From contig NZ_LT635475.1 of assembly GCF_900120165.1 (NCBI RefSeq), forward strand, positions 434,001 through 498,000: a stretch of DNA of 64,000 bases, in the 5' to 3' direction. Shown one piece after another: positions 32,849 through 48,249 of the stretch. The first letter of the stretch is position 1; every line of letters starts with the position of its first letter. Both the position numbers and the translations under genes were made by a program. A model generated the notes under the pieces. The model was not told the origin of the DNA. It did not search any database and was given only the letters and a program-made list of their open reading frames with translations. The stretch comes from Ezakiella massiliensis. Lineage in GTDB: Bacteria; Bacillota; Clostridia; Tissierellales; Peptoniphilaceae.

Positions 32849-33735
32849 TATTTTTCCTCCAATCTTTCAAGATAATATTCTTCAAGGGATTCTTTCTTGC
32901 GGGCAAACTCGATGATTTCAAGATCATTTTCTGTCATGAGTTTTAAAATCCTGGAAGTTTTTATATCGCCTTCTATAATAAGACCTTTATCCTCTTTGAA
33001 AGAAATATTTTCTTTTGTCAAAATTTCTTTAGCCTTTTCATTATTATCCGTTGAGAGGCTTGTAACATATTTTGTCATTTGATTTTTTGTCGAGTGATTT
33101 TCTATAACGTCAATCACTTGGCCCTTTTCAATAATGGCAATATTGTCGCAAAGATTTTCAACTTCGCTCAAGATATGAGAGCTGATGATAATGGTCTTGC
33201 CTTGGTCATAGACCAGACTCTTAAATAAGTTTCTCATCTCTACAATGCCCTCTGGGTCAATGCCGTTAATCGGCTCATCCAACACAAGTAAATCCGGGTC
33301 ACCAATCAAGGCTAAGGCAATGCCCAGGCGTTGCTTCATACCAAGTGAATAATTTTTATATTTTTTATCCTTGGCTTCAGATAATTTTAAAAGTTGCAAG
33401 AGCTTAAGAACTTCTGCTGAATCATTAATGCCAAAGGCCTTGGAAAAATACATAAGATTTTGATAACCTGTTAGGTTTTTAAAAAATCCTGGTTCTTCTA
33501 TTAAGGCTCCCGTCCTTCTCCTGCCCTTAGCAAGGTCGTCGGTCTCAAACATTTTAATCTCTCCGCTTGATCCTGGCAGCAAACCCAGCAAACATTTCAT
33601 AAGAGTTGTCTTGCCAGCGCCATTCTTTCCTACTAAACCATAAATTTGATTGCTCTTAACATCGATCGATACATCTTTGACCGCGTAAAAGTCTTTGAAC
33701 TTCATGGTTAAATTTTTTGTATTAATTATATCCAT
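32848..33735 (-). CDS. BcrA-like ABC exporter ATPase
   Basis: 295 residues. Walker A GKNGAGKTT, signature NYSLGMKQRLGIALAL, Walker B LLVLDEPINGIDPEG and switch His in IIISSHILSEVE place it with BcrA/NukF-type exporters that give immunity to lantibiotics and bacitracin. A C-terminal DUF4162-like tail follows. ATG at 33735 is better spaced from AAAGGAG than the TTG just before it. First gene of the operon. Confidence 0.87.
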   Translation of the reverse strand: MDIINTKNLTMKFKDFYAVKDVSIDVKSNQIYGLVGKNGAGKTTLMKCLLGLLPGSSGEIKMFETDDLAKGRRRTGALIEEPGFFKNLTGYQNLMYFSKAFGINDSAEVLKLLQLLKLSEAKDKKYKNYSLGMKQRLGIALALIGDPDLLVLDEPINGIDPEGIVEMRNLFKSLVYDQGKTIIISSHILSEVENLCDNIAIIEKGQVIDVIENHSTKNQMTKYVTSLSTDNNEKAKEILTKENISFKEDKGLIIEGDIKTSRILKLMTENDLEIIEFARKKESLEEYYLERLEEK

Positions 33736-33759
33736 CAAGATTCTCCTTTCATGTCGTCC

Positions 33760-33804
33760 CTAGTGAACTAGTTACATAGTACACCATATTTATATGTTTG
33801 TCAA
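33760..33804 (-). promoter_or_regulatory. Promoter with GntR-type operator for the ABC exporter operon
   Basis: Minus-strand -35 TTGACA (33799-33804) and -10 TACTAT (33776-33781) with a 17-base spacer. The palindrome CTAGTTCACTAG (33760-33771) and a second, ACTATGTAACTAGT (33767-33780), overlap the -10 and start site, a fitting operator for the YtrA-type repressor encoded in the operon. Confidence 0.7.
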
Positions 33805-33960
33805 TAGGTTTTTTATAAATTTATGTAAAAATATTTTTAAATTTTTATAAAGATTTCACTGTCTTAATTTCTTGTAATTATAAATTGAATCACAATGCCT
33901 CCTTCAAAATTGAAGGCTTCTCAATTTGTATTCGACTTACAAATTTTCATTGCAAAGAAA

Positions 33961-33999
33961 AACCACGACCTCCAGCATATCACTACTGGTTATCGTGGT
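33961..33999 (-). terminator. Terminator after rdgB
   Basis: ACCACGATAACCAG pairs, with one mismatch region, with CTGGAGGTCGTGGT, followed by TTTTCTTT on the minus strand. Two smaller hairpins lie beside it at about 33898-33950; nothing else is seen in 33805-34005. Confidence 0.75.
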
Positions 34000-34005
34000 C
34001 AAAAT

Positions 34006-34581
34006 TTATTTTTTATCTTTTAAATATTCTTTTAACTTTTCAAGGGCCCTCCGCCTGTGGGAAATTTTATTTTTTTCTCCTGCAGACATCTGAGCAAAGG
34101 TCTTGGTCTCTCCATCAGGTAAAAAGTACGGATCATAGCCGAAGCCTCCGTCGCCCCTTGGCTCATCTATTATCTGTCCCTTGCAAATTCCAGTAAAATA
34201 AGATACCTTGCCATCTTCTTCAATCAAGCAGATGGTCGATCTAAATTCAGCCGTCCTATCCTTGCCCTGAAGATTTTTTATAAGCAAGTCATTGTTATTT
34301 TTGTCATTGCAAGGCTCACCTGCATATCTTGCAGAGTGAACTCCAGGATCTCCATTTAAAGCCTGACAAAAAAGACCAGAGTCATCAGCAATAACCATGC
34401 AGTCGTACAAGGCCTTTATGTCCTTGGCCTTAATAAAGGCATTGGCCTCAAGAGTATCGCCATCTTCAACTGGTGATTCATGGTCTGGGTGAGCTTCCTT
34501 GTAAGAAATTATTTGCCAGTCACTCAATATTTCTTTTATTTCTTGAATCTTGTGGGCATTACCACTTGCTACTACTATCAT
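34006..34581 (-). CDS. rdgB: RdgB/HAM1 non-canonical purine NTP pyrophosphatase
   Basis: 191 residues. It removes dITP/XTP from the nucleotide pool. Motifs: ASGNAHKIQEIKEIL (N-terminal substrate loop), ADDSGLFCQALNGDPGVHSARYAG, EPRGDGGFGYDPYFLPDG and SHRRRAL near the end. Its start overlaps the amidase stop by one base. Confidence 0.95.
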   Translation of the reverse strand: MIVVASGNAHKIQEIKEILSDWQIISYKEAHPDHESPVEDGDTLEANAFIKAKDIKALYDCMVIADDSGLFCQALNGDPGVHSARYAGEPCNDKNNNDLLIKNLQGKDRTAEFRSTICLIEEDGKVSYFTGICKGQIIDEPRGDGGFGYDPYFLPDGETKTFAQMSAGEKNKISHRRRALEKLKEYLKDKK

Positions 34582-36701
34582 TATCTAAACTCCGTCAAAT
34601 AAATTTCTATGGCCGACACAAGTCCGTCGACAACTCTTTCTAAAAAGGCTGGATCTTTTAAAAGTGCCAGATCTCTTTCGTTAGTTAAAAATGCCATTTC
34701 AAGTAAAACAGCCGAGACATTTGACTTGCCCACAACGACAATCTCTGGCCTATTTTTGATGCCGCGAGAATTAAGTCCTGTGGCCTTGGATACTTCATCG
34801 TTAAAGATTTGAGCAATCCTGGCCTGACCTTTTTCTTTGCTAGGGTTTTTATCCTCAGATGCATATAGAACTTCCATTCCATTTGGCTTAGCGTAATCAG
34901 ACGCATTCGCATGGATGGATATAAATATATCTGGCATCAATTCGTTGGCCATCTTGGCCCTATCGTGAATGCCGATATATGAATCAACCGTATCGTTTGT
35001 CTTTTTAACAACATAGCCTAAATCCAAGAGCCTTTTTTCCAAAGATCTTTGTACTGGTAAGATGCAATCTTTTTCCCAATATGTCTTTGCAAAATTGCTG
35101 GCGCCCGGATCAGTTCCTCCATGGCCGGGGTCAATCAAAATCAAATAGTCTGAGTTTTTACCCGTCTTTACCCTGGTAATCTTAATAGAGCTGCCGTCTT
35201 GGTCAAGAGCGCTCTCTACTTGAACATTACGAACCAAGTTTATGGTAATAATATTGTTTTCAACAACCAAGTCTCTAACAAGGGAGTCGTTATATTTTAC
35301 AATTCCGTCTGGAATATCCCTATCGATCCTTGCTGTTATCTTGTTAGCCACTTCATCATAGGTAAAATCAATCGGCTTATCATAATTCTTTATGGTAATG
35401 AACCTCTGTGTTCCGCTGTTTCTAAACTTAAAATAATTATAGAGAGATTCTACTGGATAAACATAGAGGTCATCGCCTACAGTTTCAATTTTTAAGTCAG
35501 GATATTTAATCCCATCTTCTATGTCAAAAACAACCCGCAAAATCTTGTCGTTTGGATCATAGTTTTTGTCTGGAACAAACTGGCTCATCCTAACGCTTGA
35601 TATAAATCCAATCGCCTCTTTAAATTCTACATAATTTGTGCCTTCGAGCTCAGAATCCAGGAAGTCCAGTGCAACTCTCTTTGGATTATCAAATTCAAAT
35701 TTCTTATATTGTTGTTTGCCCATGCCCTTTAATACATAGGCCTTGCTTCCGTTGTGATCGGCTATTTGCAGGCCTTTGAATAGGTGGCTATCAATTACAA
35801 CCAAGGTCTTGTTGCCATCTTCCAAATATAGATTAATTCCATCCTGGGCCTTTACAAATTCAATCTCTATACCATCGGGCTTTTGACTAATATTATAAGA
35901 AGATGAATTTTTAAGTGCAGACCTAAAGCTACCCAAAAATCTGCTATCTGATTGTGCATTTGGAACAAATATAACTTTTGAACCGTTGTTAGATAAAACT
36001 TTATATTCCATCTTGCCATCAAAGTTAAAATACATCTTTGGAGTGGACTCTTCCTCCCCACTAGTCTTGACATTTATAAGATTTACCCAAGCGTTGTTAG
36101 CGTGCTTAGTGGTGTTTTCATTTTTATTAACTTCATTTAAATTGTCTTTTGGATCAACCTTATTGTCATCCACTTCAGGCTTTTCGTCCTCTGCAAGAAG
36201 GTCTGGATTTTTCACAGCATTGCCTTGACCAATCTTTACAGTCATGGTCGCTTGGTCCCAGTCAATTTTTTGACCCATGTATTCAGCAATAAATCTGACC
36301 GGCACATAAGTAAAACCATCTGTGTACCCTGGCAAGCGAACAATAGACGCCTTAACCCCATCAGGAGTATTGATTAGGCCAGCGCCCAAATTAACTTGGG
36401 CCTTGCCAACAGGAAACCACATCTTTTTATCAGTCCCTCTGATTTCAACAGTAAAAGTATCTTGAAGCCAAATAACCTTGTAGCCCAGACTTTCACTTAC
36501 AAATCTAACAGGCACATAGGTCCTTTCATTTACAACAAAAACAGGCAAATTAGTATTGGCGGACTGGCCGTTGATACTAATATTTACATTCAATACTTCC
36601 CTATCTTGTCCATCTATATTTAACTTTGCCGCATCGATTTGCATGCATATAGAAAATGTTAAAAGAAAAAATATAAAAAATTTAAAAAATCTCTTTTTCA
36701 T
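34581..36701 (-). CDS. N-acetylmuramoyl-L-alanine amidase with copper-amine-oxidase-N-like and AMIN-like domains
   Basis: 706 residues, secreted. A signal peptide (about 1-24) is followed by two copper-amine-oxidase-N-type repeats (VFVVNERTYVPVRFVSESLGY; GFTYVPVRFIAEYMG), an acidic Asn-rich linker, two AMIN-like beta regions (about 210-490) and a C-terminal Amidase_3 domain: ILIDPGHGGTDPGA (Zn His), the Glu in YWEKD, FISIHANA (Zn His) and LLEMAFLTNERD (catalytic Glu). It cleaves the peptide from glycan in peptidoglycan, probably in cell separation. Confidence 0.93.
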   Translation of the reverse strand: MKKRFFKFFIFFLLTFSICMQIDAAKLNIDGQDREVLNVNISINGQSANTNLPVFVVNERTYVPVRFVSESLGYKVIWLQDTFTVEIRGTDKKMWFPVGKAQVNLGAGLINTPDGVKASIVRLPGYTDGFTYVPVRFIAEYMGQKIDWDQATMTVKIGQGNAVKNPDLLAEDEKPEVDDNKVDPKDNLNEVNKNENTTKHANNAWVNLINVKTSGEEESTPKMYFNFDGKMEYKVLSNNGSKVIFVPNAQSDSRFLGSFRSALKNSSSYNISQKPDGIEIEFVKAQDGINLYLEDGNKTLVVIDSHLFKGLQIADHNGSKAYVLKGMGKQQYKKFEFDNPKRVALDFLDSELEGTNYVEFKEAIGFISSVRMSQFVPDKNYDPNDKILRVVFDIEDGIKYPDLKIETVGDDLYVYPVESLYNYFKFRNSGTQRFITIKNYDKPIDFTYDEVANKITARIDRDIPDGIVKYNDSLVRDLVVENNIITINLVRNVQVESALDQDGSSIKITRVKTGKNSDYLILIDPGHGGTDPGASNFAKTYWEKDCILPVQRSLEKRLLDLGYVVKKTNDTVDSYIGIHDRAKMANELMPDIFISIHANASDYAKPNGMEVLYASEDKNPSKEKGQARIAQIFNDEVSKATGLNSRGIKNRPEIVVVGKSNVSAVLLEMAFLTNERDLALLKDPAFLERVVDGLVSAIEIYLTEFR

Positions 36702-36713
36702 AATGCCTCCATG

Positions 36714-36741
36714 TATTAAATTTTACATTATTATAAGTCAA
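36714..36741 (-). promoter_or_regulatory. Possible amidase promoter
   Basis: Minus-strand TTGACT (36736-36741) and TTAATA (36714-36719) are 16 bases apart, just upstream of the amidase start; the -10 is poor and a TATAAT lies at another spacing. Confidence 0.35.
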
Positions 36742-36793
36742 ATTGCAAATTAATTTAATATTACGAGGAAAGTTTTATTGTTTGCATATAAAA

Positions 36794-36821
36794 ACCATGC
36801 AAGAAAACTCTCCTGCATGGT
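36794..36821 (-). terminator. Terminator of the pcrA-ligA-gatCAB operon
   Basis: ACCATGCA and TGCATGGT form an 8-bp stem with a 12-base loop, followed by TTTT on the minus strand, just after gatB. Confidence 0.85.
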
Positions 36822-36826
36822 CAATA

Positions 36827-38245
36827 CTATTTCATTTCGTTTAATTTATCTAGAATCATCTTGTTAACAAGAACTGGATCTGCCTTACCTCTCGAGGCCT
36901 TCATAACCTGACCTACCAAGAAGCCCAAGGCCCTGTCCTTACCATTGTGGTAGTCTGTGATTGAATCTGGATTTGCTTCCATTACATCTGCAACCCATTT
37001 TTCAATAGCGCCATCGTCGCTAACTTGGAGGAGGTTGTCCCTTTTTATAATTTCTTCTGAACTGGTTCCGTCCTCAAACATTTCTCTAAAAACTTTTTTT
37101 GCAGAATTGTTATTGATTTTATTTTCTTTGACCAATTTTAATAGATTTACAAAGTCAGCTTTTTCAAATTTCAAGTCATCAATAGTGGTTTCCAGATCAT
37201 TGATTCTTCTTAAGAATTCATTCATAATCCAATTTACAACCAGCTTTACATCGCCCACTTCTTTGGAAATGGATTCAAAATATTCTGACAAATGCTTGTC
37301 ATTTGAAATAATGCCAGCATCATAATCACTTAGGTCATAGGTCTTGATTAATCTTTCCTTGCGTTCGGATTTTAATTCTGGTAAAGAATCTTTAATATTT
37401 TTTATGAGTTCATCGTCAATTGGCAAAATTGGGATGTCGCCATCAAACTGGAACCTGTAGTCGTTGGATTCAGATTTTACACGCATGACAACAGTCTCTT
37501 GCTTTTCTTCGTCCCAACGCCTGGTTTCTCTGATTCCCTTTTCACCCTTGGCTAATAAATCCTTGTGACGATTGAATTCATAGTTCATGGCCATCTCAAC
37601 GCCGCTAGTTGAGCCTATGTTTTTTACCTCTGTAATAGCGGTTTTAAAATCGCCATCGACAATATTGAAGTTACAGTCTACACGCATGGAACCTTCTTCC
37701 ATCTTGCAGTCTGAAACGCCGAGCTCTGTTAATATATCTCTGAGTTCTTCTATGAAGGCTCTGGCTTCCTTACCACTCTCGATTTCTGGTTTGGTAACAA
37801 TTTCTATTAGTGGAAGGCCTGCCCTGTTGTAGTCCATAAGGGTAATATCATCCATGTGAGTGGCCTTGCCTGTATCTTCTTCTATATGAGCCCTTTCCAA
37901 GTGAATGCGTTTTTTATTGCCATCGACCTCGATCTCTACATAGCCGCCAGCACAAATCGGCGTGTCCTCTTGGGAAATTTGATAGCCCTTGACGAGGTCG
38001 GGATAAAAATAATTTTTCCTGTCCATCTTGATGACCTTTGCAATCTCAGAATTTAAGCCAAGGCCAGCTCTAATGGCCTGTTCAATAGCAAATTCGTTTA
38101 TAACAGGAAGGGCGCCCGGCATACCAAGGCAAACTGGGCAAACATTTGTATTTGGTTCATCGCCAAAAGCTGACTTGCACTTGCAAAACATCTTTCTTTG
38201 AGTTTTTAATTCAACGTGGAGTTCTAATCCAATTAAAGTTTTCAT
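36827..38245 (-). CDS. gatB: Asp-tRNA(Asn)/Glu-tRNA(Gln) amidotransferase subunit B
   Basis: 472 residues. With GatA and GatC it amidates mischarged Glu-tRNA(Gln) or Asp-tRNA(Asn). N-terminal IGLELHVELKT, the zinc motif with CKC...CPVC, DRKNYFYPDLVKGYQISQ and the signature EDTGKATH are clear; the C-terminal YqeY-like tail (NKINNNSAKKVFREM) binds tRNA. One-base overlap with gatA. Confidence 0.97.
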   Translation of the reverse strand: MKTLIGLELHVELKTQRKMFCKCKSAFGDEPNTNVCPVCLGMPGALPVINEFAIEQAIRAGLGLNSEIAKVIKMDRKNYFYPDLVKGYQISQEDTPICAGGYVEIEVDGNKKRIHLERAHIEEDTGKATHMDDITLMDYNRAGLPLIEIVTKPEIESGKEARAFIEELRDILTELGVSDCKMEEGSMRVDCNFNIVDGDFKTAITEVKNIGSTSGVEMAMNYEFNRHKDLLAKGEKGIRETRRWDEEKQETVVMRVKSESNDYRFQFDGDIPILPIDDELIKNIKDSLPELKSERKERLIKTYDLSDYDAGIISNDKHLSEYFESISKEVGDVKLVVNWIMNEFLRRINDLETTIDDLKFEKADFVNLLKLVKENKINNNSAKKVFREMFEDGTSSEEIIKRDNLLQVSDDGAIEKWVADVMEANPDSITDYHNGKDRALGFLVGQVMKASRGKADPVLVNKMILDKLNEMK

Positions 38246-39644
38246 TATTTCACCAACCCTTCGTATGCCATGGCAATCCTTGCCAGATTTGCATCGTCTT
38301 TTTTATTCCCAATAAAGTGCATGCCAGCATTTATCTTTCTCTCGCTTGTTGATGGGACAGAAATTGCAGGAAGTCCTGCCATATTTGGAGAAACTGAAAG
38401 TATGTCGCCTTCCATCATCTTCTTTGGATCTGTGGTCTTGCTGCCAAGTTTAAAGGCAAGTTCGTTGACAGTAGGAGTTAAAATTACGTCAGCATTTTTA
38501 AAAATCCTGTCGTAATCATTTCTAATGGCTTGTCTGATTTTCAAAGCCTTGCCATAAATTTGGTCTTTATTTTTGCTGGACAAAATATACATGCCAAGTA
38601 AAACCCTGCGCTTTACACTTTCATTTAAGCCCTCTGACCTAACCTTGGTCATGTAATCTTCAATACTTCCAGTATAATCTATGCCTGAATACCTAATCCC
38701 ATCAAATCTGGAAATATTGCTTGAACATTCAGCGGCCACAAGGGTATAATAAGCGGCAACGGCAAAGTCTAAATACTTAAACTCATCTTCCACAATAATT
38801 GCCCCTGCATCTTGGAGGGCTTTAATGGATTTGTCATAAGCATCTCTTACGCCGTCTTCAAAATCAAAGTCATCAAAGTTTTTAAAGATGGCAATCTTCT
38901 TGCCCTTCAAATTTTCTATAGCCTGGTCATGACTTTTGTATAAGTCTGGCAAATCAACCTTAATTTTGGTCATATCATTTTGTGTGTCACAGGCAATATT
39001 TTGTAGGAACAAATAAGCGTCCTCAACTGAACGGCCAAGTGTGCCTACAGTATCAAAGGTATTTGCCAGGCTTTGAACACCGTACCTGGACACTGCCCCA
39101 TAAGTTGGTTTAATACCAACAACCGAGCAAAAACTAGCAGGCTGCCTAATGCTGCCGCCAGTATCAGTACCAATAGCCACATCCACAAAGCCCATGGCAA
39201 CTGCAGCAGCAGAACCGCCTGAGCTGCCTCCTGGCACAAGTGAATTATCTAGTGGATTTTTAACTGGGCCAAAGTAAGAGCTCTCATTGGAAGAACCCAT
39301 GGCAAACTCATCCATATTTAATTTTCCCAGTATAGTTGCCCCTGAATTTCTGATGCTCTTGGTCACATCAGCATCAAAAACGCTTTCAAAATCCTTTAAG
39401 ATCTTTGAAGCACAAGTGGTCTTCATGCCCTTCACATTTACATTGTCCTTGATGCCAACAACAGCTCCTCTTAGTGGGCCCTCCTTGGAATTTTTTGCCA
39501 TTTCCTTAGCGGCTTCTAGTCCCAAGCTGATAAAAGAATTTATATTTTCATCTTCTTTTATATTTTCCAGGACCTCTGATAAATGCTCTTCTGAAGATAG
39601 CTTTCCTGAATTAATTAAATCTAAAGTTTCTGTTAAATTTCTCA

Positions 39645-39645
<1 letters not shown>
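38245..39645 (-). CDS. gatA: Asp/Glu-tRNA amidotransferase subunit A
   Basis: 466 residues, amidase-signature family; it releases ammonia from glutamine for GatB. The Ser-cisSer-Lys triad is Lys66 (GIKDN), Ser141 (PGGSSGGSA) and Ser165 (GTDTGGSIRQPAS), at the same spacing as in characterised GatA. It overlaps gatB and gatC by one base each. Confidence 0.97.
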
Positions 39646-44027
<4,382 letters not shown>

Positions 44028-44055
44028 ATGCCTTCCTTTAAATATAATCATATTC

Positions 44056-44084
44056 ATTATACTTTTTATAGGAATTTAAGTCAA
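44056..44084 (-). promoter_or_regulatory. pcrA-ligA-gatCAB promoter
   Basis: Minus-strand -35 TTGACT (44079-44084) and consensus -10 TATAAT (44056-44061) with a 17-base spacer. Nothing further is recognised in 44085-44233. Confidence 0.85.
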
Positions 44085-44233
44085 GAAAAAAGCCGGCCAA
44101 TAAAATATCAACCAACTTTGCTAAATTACATTTAAAATTTAAATTTGACTTTTATTTTAGTAAAATTATCTCTTTATATCTATCTAGAAAAACACTTTAA
44201 GAAATAATTTTTAATTAAAAATGAGGGCACAAA

Positions 44234-44258
44234 AAAACTGCGGCTAGTCCGCAGTTTT
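44234..44258 (-). terminator. folD terminator
   Basis: AAACTGCGG and CCGCAGTTT form a 9-bp stem with a 5-base loop, followed by a T run on the minus strand. Confidence 0.9.
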
Positions 44259-44265
44259 AATTTTC

Positions 44266-45114
44266 TTATTTGTTTTGGTTTTTACAAGCCTTTACAACTT
44301 GGCTTAAAAGAATTGTTGTGGTGATAGATCCAACTCCACGTGGAACTGGAGTAATAGCTGCAACAAAATCTTTAACATCGTCAAAGTTTACGTCGCCTGA
44401 TAACTTGCCATCCGCTGTTGTGCCTACTCCGACGTCAATTACAATTGAGTCCTCTGTGAAGTAAGACTTATCAAGCATGGCAGGTCTACCCAAAGCAGTT
44501 ACAACTATGTCAGCTCTTTTTGTGTGAGCCTTTAAATCCTTGGTTCTGGAATGGCAAATAGTAACTGTGGCATTTTCTTGTAAAAGCATCATTGAAAGTG
44601 GCTTACCAACAACCATTGACCTATTGATTACAACAACGTCCTTACCTTCAAGTTCATAGCCGTGTCCTTTGATCATTTCAACAGCTGCTCTTGGAGTTGC
44701 AGGTTCTAGTCCTGTTGGATCGCCTTCAAAAATCTTTTCTAGATTTATAGGGTTCATAGCGTCAACGTCTTTTTCAGCTACGATAATATTTTGCATCCTG
44801 TCTTGGTCAATGTGCTTTGGAAGTGGTCTAAACATTAAAATTCCATGAACTTCTTTGTCATTGTTTAACTTAACAAGTTCAGCTTCCAATTCTTCTGTTG
44901 TGGTCGATTCTTTCAAAGTAACGAGTCTTACCAACAAGCCAATAGCTTCTGAAGCTTTGACTATAGCCCTTTCATAAGAAATATCTGAATCATTTTCGCC
45001 AACTCTTACAACAGCAATTGTAGGATTAATACCCTTAGCTTTTAATTCTTCTATATCTTTTGATAGGCCTTCTTTAATTTGATCAGCAACAACCTTGCCT
45101 CTTAATTCTTTCAT
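44266..45114 (-). CDS. folD: Methylene-THF dehydrogenase/methenyl-THF cyclohydrolase
   Basis: 282 residues. Bifunctional FolD interconverts 5,10-methylene- and 10-formyl-THF. YxxxK-type SYERAIVKASEAIG, FRPLPKHIDQDRM (family: QLPLPxH), KDVDAMNPINL, NRSMVVGKPLSMMLLQENATVTICHS and a late AITPVPRGVGSITTTILL are seen. The central DQ of other FolD (VQLPLP) reads MFRPLP. It supplies one-carbon units and lies 14 bases after the NlpC/P60 gene. Confidence 0.93.
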   Translation of the reverse strand: MKELRGKVVADQIKEGLSKDIEELKAKGINPTIAVVRVGENDSDISYERAIVKASEAIGLLVRLVTLKESTTTEELEAELVKLNNDKEVHGILMFRPLPKHIDQDRMQNIIVAEKDVDAMNPINLEKIFEGDPTGLEPATPRAAVEMIKGHGYELEGKDVVVINRSMVVGKPLSMMLLQENATVTICHSRTKDLKAHTKRADIVVTALGRPAMLDKSYFTEDSIVIDVGVGTTADGKLSGDVNFDDVKDFVAAITPVPRGVGSITTTILLSQVVKACKNQNK

Positions 45115-45128
45115 ATGTTCTCCTTAAA

Positions 45129-46139
45129 TTATAAAACGCGTCTAGCGCAAACGTAACGGGCGTTATAATATTTCTCACTTAGAGAATTAATCATAACCTT
45201 CATATACGGAGCGCTTGCGGCATGAATAAATTTATCATTTCCAATATAAATTCCAACGTGGCTTACTCCACTACCTGAAGTGTTAAAGAAAACTAAATCT
45301 CCAGGAACCAGGTCATTTCTATTTACCAATTGTCCAAAACCTGATTGAGATGCGCTTGATCTTGGCAATTTAACTCCAAGTTGCTTGTAAACCCATGTTG
45401 AAAAACCTGAGCAGTCAAAAGAATTTGGACCTGCAGTTGCATAAACATATGGTGTATTTAATTTACTTTGTGCTATTGCAACTACGTCATTTTCTAAACT
45501 TGGATTTCTGTTAGCAGCCCTAGATAATCTATCCTTTACAATTTTTACAAATTCTTTTGCAATAATAAATTCCTTCTTATCTTTTGTACTTGCAGTAAAA
45601 TTCCCGTCTGCAAATCCATTAATGACAACAGGAGTACCCGCTTCTAGAGTTGTCCCATCAATTAGCTGTATCAAACCAAGTAATTCACCTGTTACAACAT
45701 TTGAAACAACTTCTTTGTCCAAGTCACTTGACAATACATAACCTGTTAAATTATCTGTGGTTAAAACAAACGAGTATTCACCTTCGTTTTTTTGAACGGT
45801 AATAGCTTCACCTTCTAGCAATTGTCTTTTTACCTGGTCACTAGCCTTATCATCTTTTAAAGCTGTTAACCTTCTAACGGTAAATTCATTGCTTTTTTTA
45901 TTGAACTGAATAATATTTTCGCCATCAAGCTCTGCAGTTTGGTCGTCTTTTTGAATGACATATCCATTGGGAGTTTCCTTTAATATTTCAACTTCTTCTC
46001 CCTCTACAAAGTTAATAACTAAATTATCTTTTGTTTTTACATCAACATTATTTATGATAGTGCCAGTATCGAAAGTGGATAAAGCTAAGATAGAAATTGC
46101 TCCTACAAGCTTTAATGTCCCTTTTAAAAACTTGTTCAT
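45129..46139 (-). CDS. Secreted NlpC/P60 endopeptidase with SH3-like region
   Basis: 336 residues. A signal peptide (about 1-25, positively charged start then hydrophobic) is followed by SH3-like stretches (about 30-200) and a C-terminal NlpC/P60 domain with catalytic Cys243 (FDCSGFSTWVYKQ), His294 (GVSHVGIYIG) and His306 (FIHAASA). It hydrolyses gamma-D-Glu-diamino acid bonds in peptidoglycan. ATG at 46139 follows AAAGGAGG; the longer frame has no site. It has its own promoter behind eno. Confidence 0.92.
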   Translation of the reverse strand: MNKFLKGTLKLVGAISILALSTFDTGTIINNVDVKTKDNLVINFVEGEEVEILKETPNGYVIQKDDQTAELDGENIIQFNKKSNEFTVRRLTALKDDKASDQVKRQLLEGEAITVQKNEGEYSFVLTTDNLTGYVLSSDLDKEVVSNVVTGELLGLIQLIDGTTLEAGTPVVINGFADGNFTASTKDKKEFIIAKEFVKIVKDRLSRAANRNPSLENDVVAIAQSKLNTPYVYATAGPNSFDCSGFSTWVYKQLGVKLPRSSASQSGFGQLVNRNDLVPGDLVFFNTSGSGVSHVGIYIGNDKFIHAASAPYMKVMINSLSEKYYNARYVCARRVL

Positions 46140-46164
46140 AAATCCTCCTTTAGTTAACAGGATA

Positions 46165-46193
46165 ATTATATCAAAATTTGCTATTATTTGCAA
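46165..46193 (-). promoter_or_regulatory. Promoter of the NlpC/P60-folD unit
   Basis: Minus-strand -35 TTGCAA (46188-46193) and extended -10 TGATATAAT (-10 at 46165-46170) with a 17-base spacer. It lies in the short gap after eno. Confidence 0.8.
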
Positions 46194-46209
46194 ATTTTAA
46201 GGAGTTTGA

Positions 46210-47505
<1,296 letters not shown>

Positions 47506-48249
47506 TTACTCCTTAAATTCCACTATTCTCTTCCATGAATCGAATTTTAAACTAGCTCCACCAACCAAGACGCCGTCAACATGTTCAGTTGCCATAATCT
47601 CATCGATATTGCTATCTTTAACGCTGCCACCGTATAAGAGGTGGACATCATCCTTGATACCCTTATACATATAGTCAAGTGTATTTCTTATATATTCAAG
47701 GGCTGATTTTATATCCGATGTATGAGCTGTCTTTCCTGTGCCAATTGCCCAAATAGGTTCGTAGGCATAGATAATTTTTCTAGCATCTTCTATATCGACA
47801 CCTGCTAGACCTTCTTTTAATTCCTTGTACAAATAGGCTTCGTAAGTTGAATTTTCCCTTTCACTAATGGGTTCGCCAATGCAAAAAATTGGTGTGATTC
47901 CATTTTTTAAGGCAGCCTTAACTTTTTTATTTAAAAGCTCATTTGATTCGTTAAAAATTGTCCTTCGTTCTGAGTGGCCAACAATGGCGTATTTAATGCC
48001 AAAGTCCTTGGCTTGCTCCAAAGAAATTTCTCCTGTAAAAGCTCCACTTGCCTCATAGTAAAAGTTTTGTAGGCCGTAGCTCTTGCCTTCTAAATATTCT
48101 TCGGCTTGATATAAATATATATCTGGCAGGCAGATAATCATCTCGCGATTATTTTTTTCTTCAATTTGTGAAAGATTTTTTAATAAGTCTTCAGATTCTT
48201 TTTTAGACAGGTTCATCTTCCAATTTGCTGCTAAAATCTTCTTCCTCAT
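47506..48249 (-). CDS. tpiA: Triosephosphate isomerase
   Basis: 247 residues. AANWKMNLSKKES (catalytic Lys), YAIVGHSERRTIF (His), YEPIWAIGTGKTA (Glu and lid loop) and YGGSVKDSN are complete. The start ATG overlaps the pgk stop (TAATG); a longer frame inside pgk is rejected because family proteins begin with this RKKILAANWK segment. Confidence 0.97.
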   Translation of the reverse strand: MRKKILAANWKMNLSKKESEDLLKNLSQIEEKNNREMIICLPDIYLYQAEEYLEGKSYGLQNFYYEASGAFTGEISLEQAKDFGIKYAIVGHSERRTIFNESNELLNKKVKAALKNGITPIFCIGEPISERENSTYEAYLYKELKEGLAGVDIEDARKIIYAYEPIWAIGTGKTAHTSDIKSALEYIRNTLDYMYKGIKDDVHLLYGGSVKDSNIDEIMATEHVDGVLVGGASLKFDSWKRIVEFKE

